Below are positions 42,541 through 51,742 of a stretch of 64,000 nt of DNA, in pieces. Under the pieces are notes generated by a model. The model had not been told where the DNA came from, made no database searches, and saw only the letters and a list, made by a program, of their open reading frames with translations. This DNA is from Paraburkholderia acidipaludis NBRC 101816 (GTDB taxonomy: Bacteria > Pseudomonadota > Gammaproteobacteria > Burkholderiales > Burkholderiaceae), in NCBI RefSeq assembly GCF_000684975.1, contig NZ_BAXZ01000015.1, positions 1 through 64,000 of the forward strand. Reading direction: 5' to 3'. Position numbers and translations under genes: made by a program. Position 1 is the stretch's first letter; every line of letters begins with the position of its first letter.

Positions 42541-44835
42541 TCAACGCGCCGCGTTCACGTCCGCAACGAGCAGCGCCGCCATGTTGACGATGCGGCGCAC
42601 CGTGGCCGAAGCCGTCAGCACATGCACGGGCTTCGCCGCACCCAGCAGGATCGGGCCGATCGCGATGTTGTTGCCCGCCGCCGTCTTGAGCAGGTTGTAC
42701 GAAATGTTCGCCGCGTCGATGTTCGGCATGATGAGCAGGTTCGCGTCGCCCTCGAGCGTCGACTCGGGCAGGATTTCCTTGCGCAGGTTCGCGTCGAGCG
42801 CGACGTCGCCGTGCATCTCGCCGTCCACATGCAGGTCGGGCGCGCGGTCCTTGAGGATCTCGAGCAGGTCGCGCATCTTCTGCGCGGAAGCCGCGTTGCT
42901 CGAACCGAAGTTCGAGTGCGAGCACAGCGCGATTTTCGGCTCGATGCCGAAACGGCGCACTTCCTCGGCGGCCATGATCGTGATTTCGGCGAGCTGCTCG
43001 GGCGTCGGGTCGACGTTCACGTGCGTATCGACGATGAAAATCTGGCGGTTGGGCAGCACGAGGCCGTTCATCGCCCCGTACACGTTGCAGCCTTCCTTCT
43101 TGCCGATCACCTGGTCGATGAAGTGCAGATGGCGGTGCGTCGTGCTGACCGTGCCGCAGATCATGCCGTCGGCCTCGCCCTTCTCCACGAGCATCGCGCC
43201 GATCAAGGTGGTGCGGCGGCGCATTTCGAGCTTCGCCATCTGCTGCGTGATGCCCTTGCGCGCCATGAGCTTCGCATAGGCCTGCCAGAACTCGCGGTAG
43301 CGCTCGTCGTGATCGGTATTGACGACCGTGTAGTCCTGCCCCGCGACAAGACGCAGGCCGCAGCGCGCGATGCGCTGTTCGATCACCGCCGGGCGGCCGA
43401 TCAGGATCGGCTTCGCAAGCTTTTCGTCGACGATGATCTGCACCGCGCGCAGGATGCGCTCCTCTTCGCCTTCGGCGAGCACGATGCGCTTGTTCTCCGG
43501 CGCGGCAGCACGCGCGAGCTGGAAGATCGGCTTCATCGTCGTGCCGCTGTGGTAGACGAATTGCTGCAGGTGCTGCTGGTAGGCGTCCATGTCTTCGATC
43601 GGCCGCGTCGCGACGCCCGAATCCATGGCCGCTTTTGCCACGGCCGGCGCGATCTTGACGATCAGGCGCGGATCGAAAGGCTTCGGGATCAGGTACTCGG
43701 GACCGAACTGCAGATCCTGGATGCCGTAGGCCGTCGCGACCACGTCGCTCTGCTCCTGACGCGCCAGTTCCGCGATCGCGTTCACCGCTGCGATTTCCAT
43801 CTCGCGCGTGACCGTGGTCGCGCCCACGTCGAGCGCGCCGCGGAAGATGAACGGGAAGCACAGCACGTTGTTCACCTGGTTCGGGTAATCGGTGCGGCCC
43901 GTGGCGAGCACCGCGTCCGGGCGCACGCCGAGCGCGAGCTCGGGCAGGATTTCCGGCGTGGGGTTCGCGAGCGCGAGAATCAGCGGCTTCGCGCCCATCT
44001 GCTTGACCATCTCGGGCTTGAGCACGCCGCCCGCGGAAAGGCCGAGGAAAATGTCGGCGCCTTCCATCACTTCGGCAAGCGTGCGCGCGTTCGTCTCGCG
44101 CGCGAAACGCTCCTTGTCCGGGTCCATCAGTTCCGTGCGGCCCTTGTAGACCACGCCCGCCAGATCCGTGACGATGATGTTTTCCAGCGGCAGGCCCAGG
44201 TCCACGAGCAGGTCGAGGCACGCCAGCGCCGCGGCGCCCGCGCCCGAGGCCACGAGCTTCACTTCCTTGATGTCCTTGCCGACCACCTTCAGGCCGTTCG
44301 TGACCGCCGCCGCCACGACGATGGCCGTGCCGTGCTGGTCGTCGTGAAAGACGGGAATCTTCATGCGCTTGCGGCACTCGCGCTCCACGATGAAGCAATC
44401 CGGCGCCTTGATGTCTTCGAGGTTGATGCCGCCGAAGGTGGGTTCGAGCGCGGCGATCACGTCCACGAGCTTGTGCGGGTCGGACTCGTTGAGCTCGATG
44501 TCGAACACGTCGATGCCGGCGAACTTCTTGAAGAGCACGGCCTTGCCTTCCATGACCGGCTTGGAGGCAAGCGGCCCGATGTTGCCAAGCCCCAGCACCG
44601 CGGTGCCGTTCGACACGACGCCCACCAGATTGCTGCGCGCCGTGAAGCGCGCGGCATTGAGCGGATTCTCGACGATCGCCTCGCACGCGAACGCCACGCC
44701 CGGCGAATACGCCAGCGACAGATCGCGCTGGTTGATCATCTGCTTGGTCGGCGCGATGGCGATCTTCCCGGGGGTGGGGAATTCGTGATAGTCGAGGGCG
44801 GCTTCGCGGAGTTTGTTCGTGGCGGGATTCGACAT
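42541..44835 (-). CDS. maeB: NADP-dependent malic enzyme, MaeB type
   Basis: The 764-residue protein decarboxylates malate to pyruvate. The N-terminal malic domain shows YSPGVAFACEAI, VFHDDQHGTAI and the NAD(P)-binding VASGAGAAALACL. The C-terminal third (from about residue 430) is a phosphotransacetylase-like domain with KRIVLAEGEEERILRAV and NFGSSNAASAQKMR. It lacks the separate reaction but often serves acetyl-CoA regulation in MaeB enzymes. Length is normal for this fused class. It is a single leftward gene. Confidence 0.95.
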   Translation of the reverse strand: MSNPATNKLREAALDYHEFPTPGKIAIAPTKQMINQRDLSLAYSPGVAFACEAIVENPLNAARFTARSNLVGVVSNGTAVLGLGNIGPLASKPVMEGKAVLFKKFAGIDVFDIELNESDPHKLVDVIAALEPTFGGINLEDIKAPDCFIVERECRKRMKIPVFHDDQHGTAIVVAAAVTNGLKVVGKDIKEVKLVASGAGAAALACLDLLVDLGLPLENIIVTDLAGVVYKGRTELMDPDKERFARETNARTLAEVMEGADIFLGLSAGGVLKPEMVKQMGAKPLILALANPTPEILPELALGVRPDAVLATGRTDYPNQVNNVLCFPFIFRGALDVGATTVTREMEIAAVNAIAELARQEQSDVVATAYGIQDLQFGPEYLIPKPFDPRLIVKIAPAVAKAAMDSGVATRPIEDMDAYQQHLQQFVYHSGTTMKPIFQLARAAAPENKRIVLAEGEEERILRAVQIIVDEKLAKPILIGRPAVIEQRIARCGLRLVAGQDYTVVNTDHDERYREFWQAYAKLMARKGITQQMAKLEMRRRTTLIGAMLVEKGEADGMICGTVSTTHRHLHFIDQVIGKKEGCNVYGAMNGLVLPNRQIFIVDTHVNVDPTPEQLAEITIMAAEEVRRFGIEPKIALCSHSNFGSSNAASAQKMRDLLEILKDRAPDLHVDGEMHGDVALDANLRKEILPESTLEGDANLLIMPNIDAANISYNLLKTAAGNNIAIGPILLGAAKPVHVLTASATVRRIVNMAALLVADVNAAR

Positions 44836-45036
44836 GGGAGGGGGAGGCTGAGGGGGAGATTAGAATGGCTACTCGAACGCATTGTAGCGCCAATTCCGGG
44901 GACGATTCCTTTCAGTTCGGGCGTAGGTGCCGCGACTGAAATGGCGCGAAAAGCGCGCTTTTTGCGGGTGTCTCCACGCCTGCTTGAACGCCTGCTTCAG
45001 AGTCCTTTCATATCGTTTTCTCATCGCCCTTTCGAC

Positions 45037-46044
45037 ATGCTTTCCGAGTTCTCCCTGATCGACCGGTATTTCGCGAAGCGCGCCCGCGCGAACACGCGCC
45101 GCGCGGCGCTCGGCATCGGCGACGACTGTGCGCTGATCGCGCCGCCCGCCGGCGAAATGCTGGCCATTTCGACGGACATGCTCGTGGAAGGCCGCCACTT
45201 CCTGCCCGACGTCGATCCGCACGCGCTCGGCCACAAGGCGCTCGCCGTGAACCTCTCGGACCTCGCCGCGATGGGCGCCGCGCCGCTCGGCTTCACCCTT
45301 GCGTTTTCCTTGCCGAAGCCGCGCGAAGACTGGCTTGCCGCCTTCAGCGCGGGACTCTTCGAGCTGGCCGACCGCTACGATTGCGAGCTGATGGGCGGCG
45401 ATACGACAGCGGGGCCGCTCAATCTCTGCATTACGGTGTTCGGCTCCGTGCGTCAGGATGTCGCACTTCGTCGCGACGCCGCGCGACCGGACGACGACAT
45501 CTGGGTTTCCGGCACGCCCGGCGACGCGCGCGCGGGGCTGGGCGTGCTGCGCGGCGAACCCGGCATGGCCCAGGTGAGCGCCGGCGATGCCGCCGTGTTG
45601 CGCCGCGCGCTGGAATACCCCGAGCCGCGCATCGCGCTCGGGCTCGCGCTGCGCGGCGTGGCGCGCGCGGCGCTCGATGTCTCGGACGGCCTCGCCGGCG
45701 ACCTGCTGCATATCCTCGAACGCTCGAAGGTCGGCGCGCGCATCGACGTCGACGCGCTGCCGCGCTCGGCGGCGCTCGCGCGCCTGCCGCTTGCCACGCA
45801 GCGCCAGTGCACGCTGGCGGGCGGCGACGACTACGAGCTCTGTTTCACGGCGCCGCCCGCGGTGCGCGGGGCCGTCGAGGCAGCGGCGCAACAGGCCGGC
45901 GTGCGCGTGACGCGCATCGGTACAATAACTTCCCTTGACCCGGCCGATGTGACCCGCGCGGCGCCGACCCTCGCGTGGCACGACGGCTCCGGCGCGCCGC
46001 TCAACCTGACGCTGCAAGGCTTCGACCACTTCCATGCCGACTGA
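45037..46044 (+). CDS. thiL: Thiamine-monophosphate kinase
   Basis: The 335-residue PurM-like kinase makes thiamine diphosphate. Family marks are FSLIDRYFAKRA and GIGDDCALI near the start, STDMLVEGRHF, KALAVNLSDLAAMGA, ELMGGDTTAG and DVSDGLAGDLLHIL. It supplies the cofactor for enzymes such as Tkt in this window. Its end overlaps the start of pgpA by 11 bp, so the two are translated together, as is usual in proteobacteria. Confidence 0.96.
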   Translation: MLSEFSLIDRYFAKRARANTRRAALGIGDDCALIAPPAGEMLAISTDMLVEGRHFLPDVDPHALGHKALAVNLSDLAAMGAAPLGFTLAFSLPKPREDWLAAFSAGLFELADRYDCELMGGDTTAGPLNLCITVFGSVRQDVALRRDAARPDDDIWVSGTPGDARAGLGVLRGEPGMAQVSAGDAAVLRRALEYPEPRIALGLALRGVARAALDVSDGLAGDLLHILERSKVGARIDVDALPRSAALARLPLATQRQCTLAGGDDYELCFTAPPAVRGAVEAAAQQAGVRVTRIGTITSLDPADVTRAAPTLAWHDGSGAPLNLTLQGFDHFHAD

Positions 46045-46609
46045 CCCCACGCCGTCGCCCGCCGACGACCTGTCCGCAGCCGGACATCCGGCCGCCGCAG
46101 CGCCGCCCGTGGCCCGCCCCGCGGGTCCGCGCCGCGCCGACGCGCCGTTCATGCTGACGCACCCGCTCCACCTCCTCTCGCTCGGCTTCGGCTCGGGGCT
46201 CTCACGCATCGCGCCGGGCACGGCCGGGACGCTCTTTGCATGGGCGTCGTTCGAGGTGCTGAACCGCTACCTCACGGTGCTCGACTGGGGTTTGCTGATC
46301 CTCGTGGGCTACTTCGCCGGCATCGTCATCACGGACTTCACCGCGAAAAAGCTGCGCGCCGAGGATCCGTCCGCCATCGTCTGGGACGAGATCGTCGCGT
46401 TCTGGCTCGTGCTGCTGATGGTCACGCCCGCCGACTTCAAGGGCAAGCTGCTGGCGTTCGTCGTGTTCCGCTTCTTCGACATGGTCAAGCCGCCGCCGAT
46501 CCGCTATGTCGAGCGCCGCTTCAAGGGCGGCTTCGGCATCATGCTCGACGACCTCGTCGCCGCCTTCTTCACGCTGCTCGTAATCGCGCTGTGGCGCATG
46601 TCGGTCTGA
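46034..46609 (+). CDS. pgpA: Phosphatidylglycerophosphatase A
   Basis: The 191-residue inner-membrane phosphatase removes phosphate from phosphatidylglycerophosphate. After a Pro/Ala-rich N-terminal extension the domain shows GFGSGLSRIAPGTAGTLFA, the metal-type WDEIVAFWLVLLM and FRFFDMVKPPPIRYVE, all PgpA motifs. Three or four membrane helices are visible. The first 35 residues are longer than in E. coli and unlikely to be essential. Confidence 0.94.
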   Translation: MPTDPTPSPADDLSAAGHPAAAAPPVARPAGPRRADAPFMLTHPLHLLSLGFGSGLSRIAPGTAGTLFAWASFEVLNRYLTVLDWGLLILVGYFAGIVITDFTAKKLRAEDPSAIVWDEIVAFWLVLLMVTPADFKGKLLAFVVFRFFDMVKPPPIRYVERRFKGGFGIMLDDLVAAFFTLLVIALWRMSV

Positions 46610-46650
46610 TCCGCCGCGCCCGCCCCTCACGCTCACCGGGTTACCCGAGA

Positions 46651-47151
46651 ATGCCTACCGATTCCGTCCTCCACCAACTCGCCATCCGCGTCGGCAACAA
46701 GCTGCGCGAGAGCCGCATCATGCTCGCCACCGCCGAATCGTGCACGGGCGGCATGATCGCCACGGCGATCACCGACATCTCGGGCAGCAGCGGCTGGTTC
46801 GAGCGCGGCTTCGTCACCTATTCGAACCAGGCGAAGAGCGAAATGATCGGCGTGCCCGCCGAGATGATCGAAAAGCATGGCGCCGTCAGCGAGCCCGTCG
46901 CGCGCGCGATGGCCGAAGGGGCGCTCTCCAACAGCCGGGCACAGGTTTCGCTCTCGGTCACCGGCGTGGCCGGACCGGGCGGCGGCACGCCCGACAAGCC
47001 GGTCGGCATGGTGTCGTTCGGCTGGAGCAATCGCCTGCACACGAGCGTCGAAACGCTCGTCTTCAAGGGCGACCGCGAGCAGATTCGCGTGCAGGCGGCA
47101 GCGCACGCGCTGCGCGGGCTCCTCGCACTGATCGACGAACAGGAACGGTAA
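46651..47151 (+). CDS. pncC: CinA C-terminal family protein (nicotinamide-nucleotide amidohydrolase)
   Basis: The 166-residue protein is the stand-alone CinA C-terminal domain. It has the catalytic AESCTGG at residues 28-34 (Ser30), FVTYSNQAKSEMIGV, AVSEPVARAMAEG and VTGVAGPGGGTPDKPVG. E. coli PncC of the same size deamidates NMN to nicotinate mononucleotide. It is co-directional with thiL-pgpA, 41 bp downstream. There is no N-terminal COG1058 domain. Confidence 0.92.
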   Translation: MPTDSVLHQLAIRVGNKLRESRIMLATAESCTGGMIATAITDISGSSGWFERGFVTYSNQAKSEMIGVPAEMIEKHGAVSEPVARAMAEGALSNSRAQVSLSVTGVAGPGGGTPDKPVGMVSFGWSNRLHTSVETLVFKGDREQIRVQAAAHALRGLLALIDEQER

Positions 47152-47205
47152 GCGCGGACGCGGCATACTGGGCGGCCGGCGCACACGCACAGGAGAGGCA
47201 CCGCC

Positions 47206-47742
47206 ATGGCCAGCGCGAACACCGCAGTCGACGAACTGATCCGCCACTTCGGGCTCGAACCGCATCCCGAAGGCGGTTACTACAGCGAAACCTACCGGTC
47301 GGACAAGCTCGTGCGGCGCGAACATGCGCCGGCGAGCGACGGCACGCGCGCCGCGTCCACGGCCATCTACTTCCTGCTTGCGGACGGCGCCTATTCGGCG
47401 TGGCACCGCATCCGCTCCGACGAGCTCTGGCATTTTTACGCGGGCTCGCCCGTCGAAATCCATTCGATCGACGAGCGCGGCGTGCTCTCCACGCGCAAGC
47501 TGGGCCACGCGCTCGATCATCCCGGCACGGTATTCCAGGCCATGGTGCCCGCGGGCCACTGGTTCGCGGCGCGCTGCTGCGATCCGTCCACCTGGGCGCT
47601 CGTCGGCTGCACGGTCGCGCCGGGTTTCGAATTCAGCGAGTTCGAGATTGCCGACGTCGATGCCCTGACCGCGAAGTTCCCCTTGCATCGGGCGATCATC
47701 GAGTTGCTCGGGAAGCCCGCGGCCGTGGCAAAGAAAGCCTGA
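47206..47742 (+). CDS. DUF985 cupin protein
   Basis: The 178-residue protein has a single cupin fold of the DUF985 (YML079w-like) type. The motif LEPHPEGGYYSETYRSD opens it, followed by TAIYFLLADGAYSAWHRI, DELWHFYAGSPVEIHSI and VPAGHWFAAR. Its function is unknown. The binding pocket is cupin-like and sugar-nucleotide binding has been suggested for relatives. It ends 16 bp from the convergent pyrF. Confidence 0.88.
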   Translation: MASANTAVDELIRHFGLEPHPEGGYYSETYRSDKLVRREHAPASDGTRAASTAIYFLLADGAYSAWHRIRSDELWHFYAGSPVEIHSIDERGVLSTRKLGHALDHPGTVFQAMVPAGHWFAARCCDPSTWALVGCTVAPGFEFSEFEIADVDALTAKFPLHRAIIELLGKPAAVAKKA

Positions 47743-47758
47743 TCGGCCGCCGCGCGCG

Positions 47759-48574
47759 TTAGCGGAACGCGTTGATGCGATCGCGCGTCTCTTTGGCAGC
47801 CGTTGCGGCCGCCTGCGCGTAGTCTTCGCCCTTGCTCGCGTAGATGATCGCGCGCGAGGAATTGATCAGCATGCCCGTGCCGTTCGCCGTGCGGCCGGCC
47901 TTCACGGTCGACTCGACGTCGCCGCCCTGGGCGCCGATGCCGGGAATCAAGAGCGGCATCTCGCCCACGATCTCGCGCACCGCTTCGATCTCCTTCGGGA
48001 ACGTCGCGCCCACCACGAGGCCAAGCTCGCCGCTCGCATTCCACTTCTGCGCCGCCAGCGAGGCCACGACCTGGTACAGCGGCTTGCCGTCCACGGCGAG
48101 GAACTGCAGGTCGGAGCCGCCCGGATTCGAGGTGCGGCACAGCACGATCACGCCCTTGCCCGGGTGGGCGAGCCACGGCTCGATGGAGTCGAAACCCATA
48201 TAGGGGTTGACCGTCACCGCGTCGGCCTTGAAGCGCTCGAAGGCTTCGCGCGCGTACTGCTCGGCGGTGCTGCCGATGTCGCCACGCTTGGCGTCGAGAA
48301 TCACGGGCAGGCCCGGATGCTTTGCGTGGACGTGCGCGATCAACGCCTCGAGCTGGTCTTCGGCCCGATGCGCGGCAAAGTAGGCGATCTGCGGCTTGAA
48401 CGAGCATGCGTACGCAGCCGTCGCATCGACGATGTCGCGGCAAAACTCGAAAATCGCGTCGCTGCGGCCGGCCAGCGCCGCCGGGAACTTCGAAGGCTCG
48501 GGGTCGAGGCCCACGCAAAGCAGCGAGCCGGTGCGCTGCCAGGCAGCGCTCAGGGTCTGGGTGAAGGAAGTCAT
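47759..48574 (-). CDS. pyrF: Orotidine 5'-phosphate decarboxylase (type 2)
   Basis: The 271-residue enzyme makes UMP, the last step of pyrimidine synthesis. The catalytic motif DAKRGDIG is at residues 94-101 with Lys96. LCVGLDPEPSKFP, FKPQIAYFAAH and LIPGIGAQGGD are typical of the longer type 2 enzymes. It is a single leftward gene; pyrC lies 41 kb away in the window. Confidence 0.96.
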   Translation of the reverse strand: MTSFTQTLSAAWQRTGSLLCVGLDPEPSKFPAALAGRSDAIFEFCRDIVDATAAYACSFKPQIAYFAAHRAEDQLEALIAHVHAKHPGLPVILDAKRGDIGSTAEQYAREAFERFKADAVTVNPYMGFDSIEPWLAHPGKGVIVLCRTSNPGGSDLQFLAVDGKPLYQVVASLAAQKWNASGELGLVVGATFPKEIEAVREIVGEMPLLIPGIGAQGGDVESTVKAGRTANGTGMLINSSRAIIYASKGEDYAQAAATAAKETRDRINAFR

Positions 48575-48628
48575 GATGAAAGGCTCGCGGCGAGCGCCTG
48601 TGCGATAGAAAGGAAAACGGCGCGTATT

Positions 48629-49783
48629 TTAACCGGCGCGCGCCGCCTTGCTTTCCCGCGCCCCCGCCCTGCCTCGCGCGCCGAGGCGGTGCGGCCCCGC
48701 CGCCGCGCGCATGTCGAGGCGCTCCACCGTGAAGGCGAAGCGACGCACGAGGCGCTCGCCCCGCGCGAGCACGGTCATGCCGTTCGCATCGCCGCCGCCC
48801 CTCAGATTCACCGCATTGATCGGATGATCGACGGGCTCGAAGCAAAAGAAGTCCTTGCCCGGCGGCGTATAGAGCACGTAATAGTCGGTGTTGGCGTAAA
48901 TCGACAAAGACAGCCGCCGGCGCTCCCACACCACCGCGGCGCGCCCGCTCCAGCCGCTGAACGCGTGATTCACAAGCTGCTCGGGCAGCGGATACGCCAC
49001 GCCGAACTGCCAGGCGGGCGGCGCGGGCACGTGGCGCACCGGCAGCCAGTCCTCGCCCGAAAGCCACACGCCGCTTGCCGGCGCGGAAAGCTCGGTTCTG
49101 GCGTCGCGCGCGAGGAAAGGATGCACGCCGAGCCCGAAGGGCAATGCGTCGCGGCCGGTGTTCTCCACTTCGAGCATGATGGCGAGCGTCGCGCCCTCGA
49201 GCGCGTAGGTCAGCGCCGCGCGATAGGCGTAGGGCTCGCCCCCGCTGCGGTCGAGCACGAGCCGCACGCGCTCGCGCTCGGCGCTTTCGATACTCCATGG
49301 CGCGAGCCAGCCGTCACCGTGAATCGGCATCGGTTCGCCGGCGCGATTGCGCGGCACTTCGACATTGCGGCCGCCGAAGTGAAAGCGGCCTTCGCCTATC
49401 CGGTTCGAATACGGCAGCAACGGGTAGCACGCGAGCTCGTTCGGATCCATGCGCGCGCTCACGTGCTCGCAGCGGCGAAACACCGGTTCGAGCGCGCCTT
49501 CGCTGCGCCAGTCGAAGCGCGTGATCCCGCCGCCCAGCTGCGGGGCGACATCGAGCCGGAGATACGCGTTCGCGAGCGTCACGCAGGCCACATCGCTCAC
49601 GCCCGCCGCGCCGATCGCGACCGCCGACGTGCTCGGGCCGGGCATAACGGGATGCGTGGCGGCTTCGAGCCGCGCGCGGCGCGCGGCGGCGGGGGAGCTC
49701 GGCGAAGGCAGGGGAGAGGCTGTCGCGCCGCGAGCGGCGCTGGAACGGGTGGGTCGACGCACGGCGGGATTGACGACGCTCAT
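48629..49783 (-). CDS. Aldose 1-epimerase family protein
   Basis: The 384-residue protein has a galactose-mutarotase fold. ANAYLRLDVAPQLGGGITRFDW opens it (two adjoining pieces). LLPYSNRIGEGRFHFGG and MPIHGDGWLAPW carry the first catalytic-type histidine, GLGVHPFL the second and FCFEPVDHPINAVN the glutamate. It would interconvert sugar anomers ahead of the sugar dehydrogenases encoded next door. The ATG at 49783 is chosen because GGAG lies 6 nt upstream. The first 60 residues are Ala/Ser-rich and poorly conserved-looking. Confidence 0.87.
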   Translation of the reverse strand: MSVVNPAVRRPTRSSAARGATASPLPSPSSPAAARRARLEAATHPVMPGPSTSAVAIGAAGVSDVACVTLANAYLRLDVAPQLGGGITRFDWRSEGALEPVFRRCEHVSARMDPNELACYPLLPYSNRIGEGRFHFGGRNVEVPRNRAGEPMPIHGDGWLAPWSIESAERERVRLVLDRSGGEPYAYRAALTYALEGATLAIMLEVENTGRDALPFGLGVHPFLARDARTELSAPASGVWLSGEDWLPVRHVPAPPAWQFGVAYPLPEQLVNHAFSGWSGRAAVVWERRRLSLSIYANTDYYVLYTPPGKDFFCFEPVDHPINAVNLRGGGDANGMTVLARGERLVRRFAFTVERLDMRAAAGPHRLGARGRAGARESKAARAG

Positions 49784-49970
49784 GTGTGGCTCCTGGAGAG
49801 GCATGTTGATTGCCGCCCCACATTCGCGTGAGGCGGCTCACCGCAAACCTGCCGATGCCGCGCAACGCGAGAAAACCGGCGGCCGCTTCTTGTATTCGCC
49901 CTTCTACCTCGGGTCATCCTGGCAAGTCCAACAGCACACTTCCGATCGACTGCATCTGTTGCCGGAGAAC

Positions 49971-49984
49971 AACGAATGTTCGTT
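49971..49984. promoter_or_regulatory. Inverted repeat upstream of the aldose epimerase gene
   Basis: AACGAA-TG-TTCGTT is a perfect 6-bp inverted repeat in the 240-bp gap between the lactonase stop and the epimerase start. It sits in a locally AT-rich patch and may be an operator. No matching regulator can be named. Confidence 0.35.
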
Positions 49985-50023
49985 CGTTTGTAGTACGTAC
50001 CGCATTCAATGGCGGGGATGTCG

Positions 50024-50926
50024 TCAAACGCGGCGGCGGCCCCGAAACAGCGGTTCCGCCAGGCCCGTGCGGCCGGTCTTCGCCGCGAACACCCCGCCGG
50101 CAGCCGGGTCGCCCGCGAGCGCGGCCTCGTCCATTTCGGCCCGCGCGCTCGTCACGTACAGCGTGTCCAGCAGCGCACCGCCGAGCGTAACGCAGCTAGG
50201 CTGTGCTGTGGGAATCTTTACGCGCCCGGTTTCCAAACCATTGACACCGTAACGAACCACGCGCGCGCCGCCCCATTGCGCGTTCCAGAGGCCGCCTTCG
50301 GCATCCACGGTCGAGCCGTCGGGTACGCCGGTCGCGTCCGCGAGCGTGGTGAACGCCCGGTCGTTTGCAATCGTTCCGTCCGCGCCGTAGTCGCACGCGC
50401 GAATCTCGCGCGTGGGCGAATCGCAGTAGTACATCGTCCCGCCGTCCGGGCTGAACGCAATGCTGTTGGAGATCGCGGGCGCGGGCAACGGCAGGCGCTC
50501 GAGCGTCAGATCGGCATCGAGGCGGTAGAAGCCGCCAATTGCCTGCAGCGGCTCGCCCTCGTGCTTCGTGCCGAACACGAAACGGCCCTGGCGGTCGCAG
50601 CGTCCGTCGTTCAGGCGCGTGGGCACGCCGGGCTCGACTTCCGTGATCGTTTCGATGGCCCCCGTCGCGAGATCGAAGAACGCGAGCCGCGACGCCAGCC
50701 CAAGCAGCAGCACGCCCTCGTCCTCGCAAAGCGCAAAGCACGCGAGCCGCTCGGGCATCTCCCATGTCACGTGCGAACCGTCGCGCGGGTCGTAGCGCGA
50801 CAGGCGCGCGCCTTCGATATCGGTCCAGTACAGGCGGCCGCTGCGCGCGCACCACGTCGCCCCTTCGCCCAGGGTGTTCCGGGCCGGCACGACCAGTTCG
50901 GCCGTAGCCGCTCCTTCCGCGCTCAT
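50024..50926 (-). CDS. SMP-30/gluconolactonase family sugar lactonase
   Basis: The 300-residue six-bladed propeller protein shows LGEGATWCARSGRLYWTDIEG with the metal Glu, PGVPTRLNDGRCDRQGRFVFGT, ISNSIAFSPDGGTMYYCDS and GVPDGSTVDAEGGLWNA. It would open the sugar lactone made by the SDR encoded just upstream, giving an aldonate. Its start overlaps the SDR stop (ATGA), so the two are translationally coupled. Substrate is inferred as arabino- or galactonolactone from the operon. Confidence 0.9.
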   Translation of the reverse strand: MSAEGAATAELVVPARNTLGEGATWCARSGRLYWTDIEGARLSRYDPRDGSHVTWEMPERLACFALCEDEGVLLLGLASRLAFFDLATGAIETITEVEPGVPTRLNDGRCDRQGRFVFGTKHEGEPLQAIGGFYRLDADLTLERLPLPAPAISNSIAFSPDGGTMYYCDSPTREIRACDYGADGTIANDRAFTTLADATGVPDGSTVDAEGGLWNAQWGGARVVRYGVNGLETGRVKIPTAQPSCVTLGGALLDTLYVTSARAEMDEAALAGDPAAGGVFAAKTGRTGLAEPLFRGRRRV

Positions 50927-51723
50927 GCCCAGCCTCCGTCCACGACAATATCCTGCGCCGTGATCATGCGGCTGTCGTCGGCGGCGAGGAAGAGCGCCAT
51001 GCGCGCGAGGTCCTCGGGCAGCAGCTCGGCGTCGATGCACTGGCCGCGCTTGATCGACTCGCGGCCTTCGTCGGTGAGCCACAGGCGCCGCTGCTTCTCG
51101 GTCATGACCCAGCCCGGCACGAGCGTGTTCACGCGAATGCCGAAGCGCCCGAGATCCTTCGCGAGGCCGCGCGTGAGGCCCTGCACCGCCGACTTGCACA
51201 TCGTGTAGACCGGAAAGTCGGCTTGCTTGAGCATCCAGCTGATCGATCCCATGTTGATGATGGAGCCGGCGTGTGCGGCCTTCATGTCCTCCGCAACGGC
51301 CTGCGCGGCAAAGAGCTGGTGCCGCACGTTCACCGCGATGCCTTCTTCGAACGATTGCGGCGTAACGTCCGCGAGCGCGTGACGGCGATCGTTCGCCGCA
51401 TTGTTCAGGAGTACCTGGATCGGGCCGTGCGCCGCCTTCACGTCGGCGATGGCGGCACGCAGCGCATCGATGTCGGTGAGGTCGCAGGTCACGAAGAGCG
51501 GCTTGTGGCGGGAGTCGCCCAGCGAGTCCGCGAGCGCCACGCCCGCGCTCGTGTCGATGTCGAAGAAGCCCACGCGCGCGCCCTGCGCGGCGAAGTGCTC
51601 GACGAACGAGGCGCCGATGCCGGTCGCGCCGCCCGTCACGAGGACGACGCGGTCGACGAGGCTCGGGTAGCGCGCATACGGTTCGTGCGCGTGGCGTGCG
51701 ACGGCATTGGCGGGGGACGTCAT
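50923..51723 (-). CDS. SDR-family sugar dehydrogenase (first of two)
   Basis: The 266-residue short-chain dehydrogenase has TGGATGIG at residues 30-37, the NNAA strand end at 107-110 and catalytic Tyr173/Lys177 in VYTMCKSAV. It lies between araH and the lactonase gene and overlaps the latter. The likely role is oxidation of L-arabinose, D-galactose or D-fucose at C1 to the lactone. The exact sugar and cofactor cannot be read from sequence. Confidence 0.85.
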   Translation of the reverse strand: MTSPANAVARHAHEPYARYPSLVDRVVLVTGGATGIGASFVEHFAAQGARVGFFDIDTSAGVALADSLGDSRHKPLFVTCDLTDIDALRAAIADVKAAHGPIQVLLNNAANDRRHALADVTPQSFEEGIAVNVRHQLFAAQAVAEDMKAAHAGSIINMGSISWMLKQADFPVYTMCKSAVQGLTRGLAKDLGRFGIRVNTLVPGWVMTEKQRRLWLTDEGRESIKRGQCIDAELLPEDLARMALFLAADDSRMITAQDIVVDGGWA

Positions 51724-51742
51724 GGTTCGGCTTCCTTAGTGG

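Noticed and set aside
42304..46044. A plus-strand open frame of over 1,200 codons
   Set aside because: Most of it is the antisense of maeB, with His/Arg/Asp-rich composition typical of GC-rich shadow frames. Only its last part, from 45037, is real (thiL).
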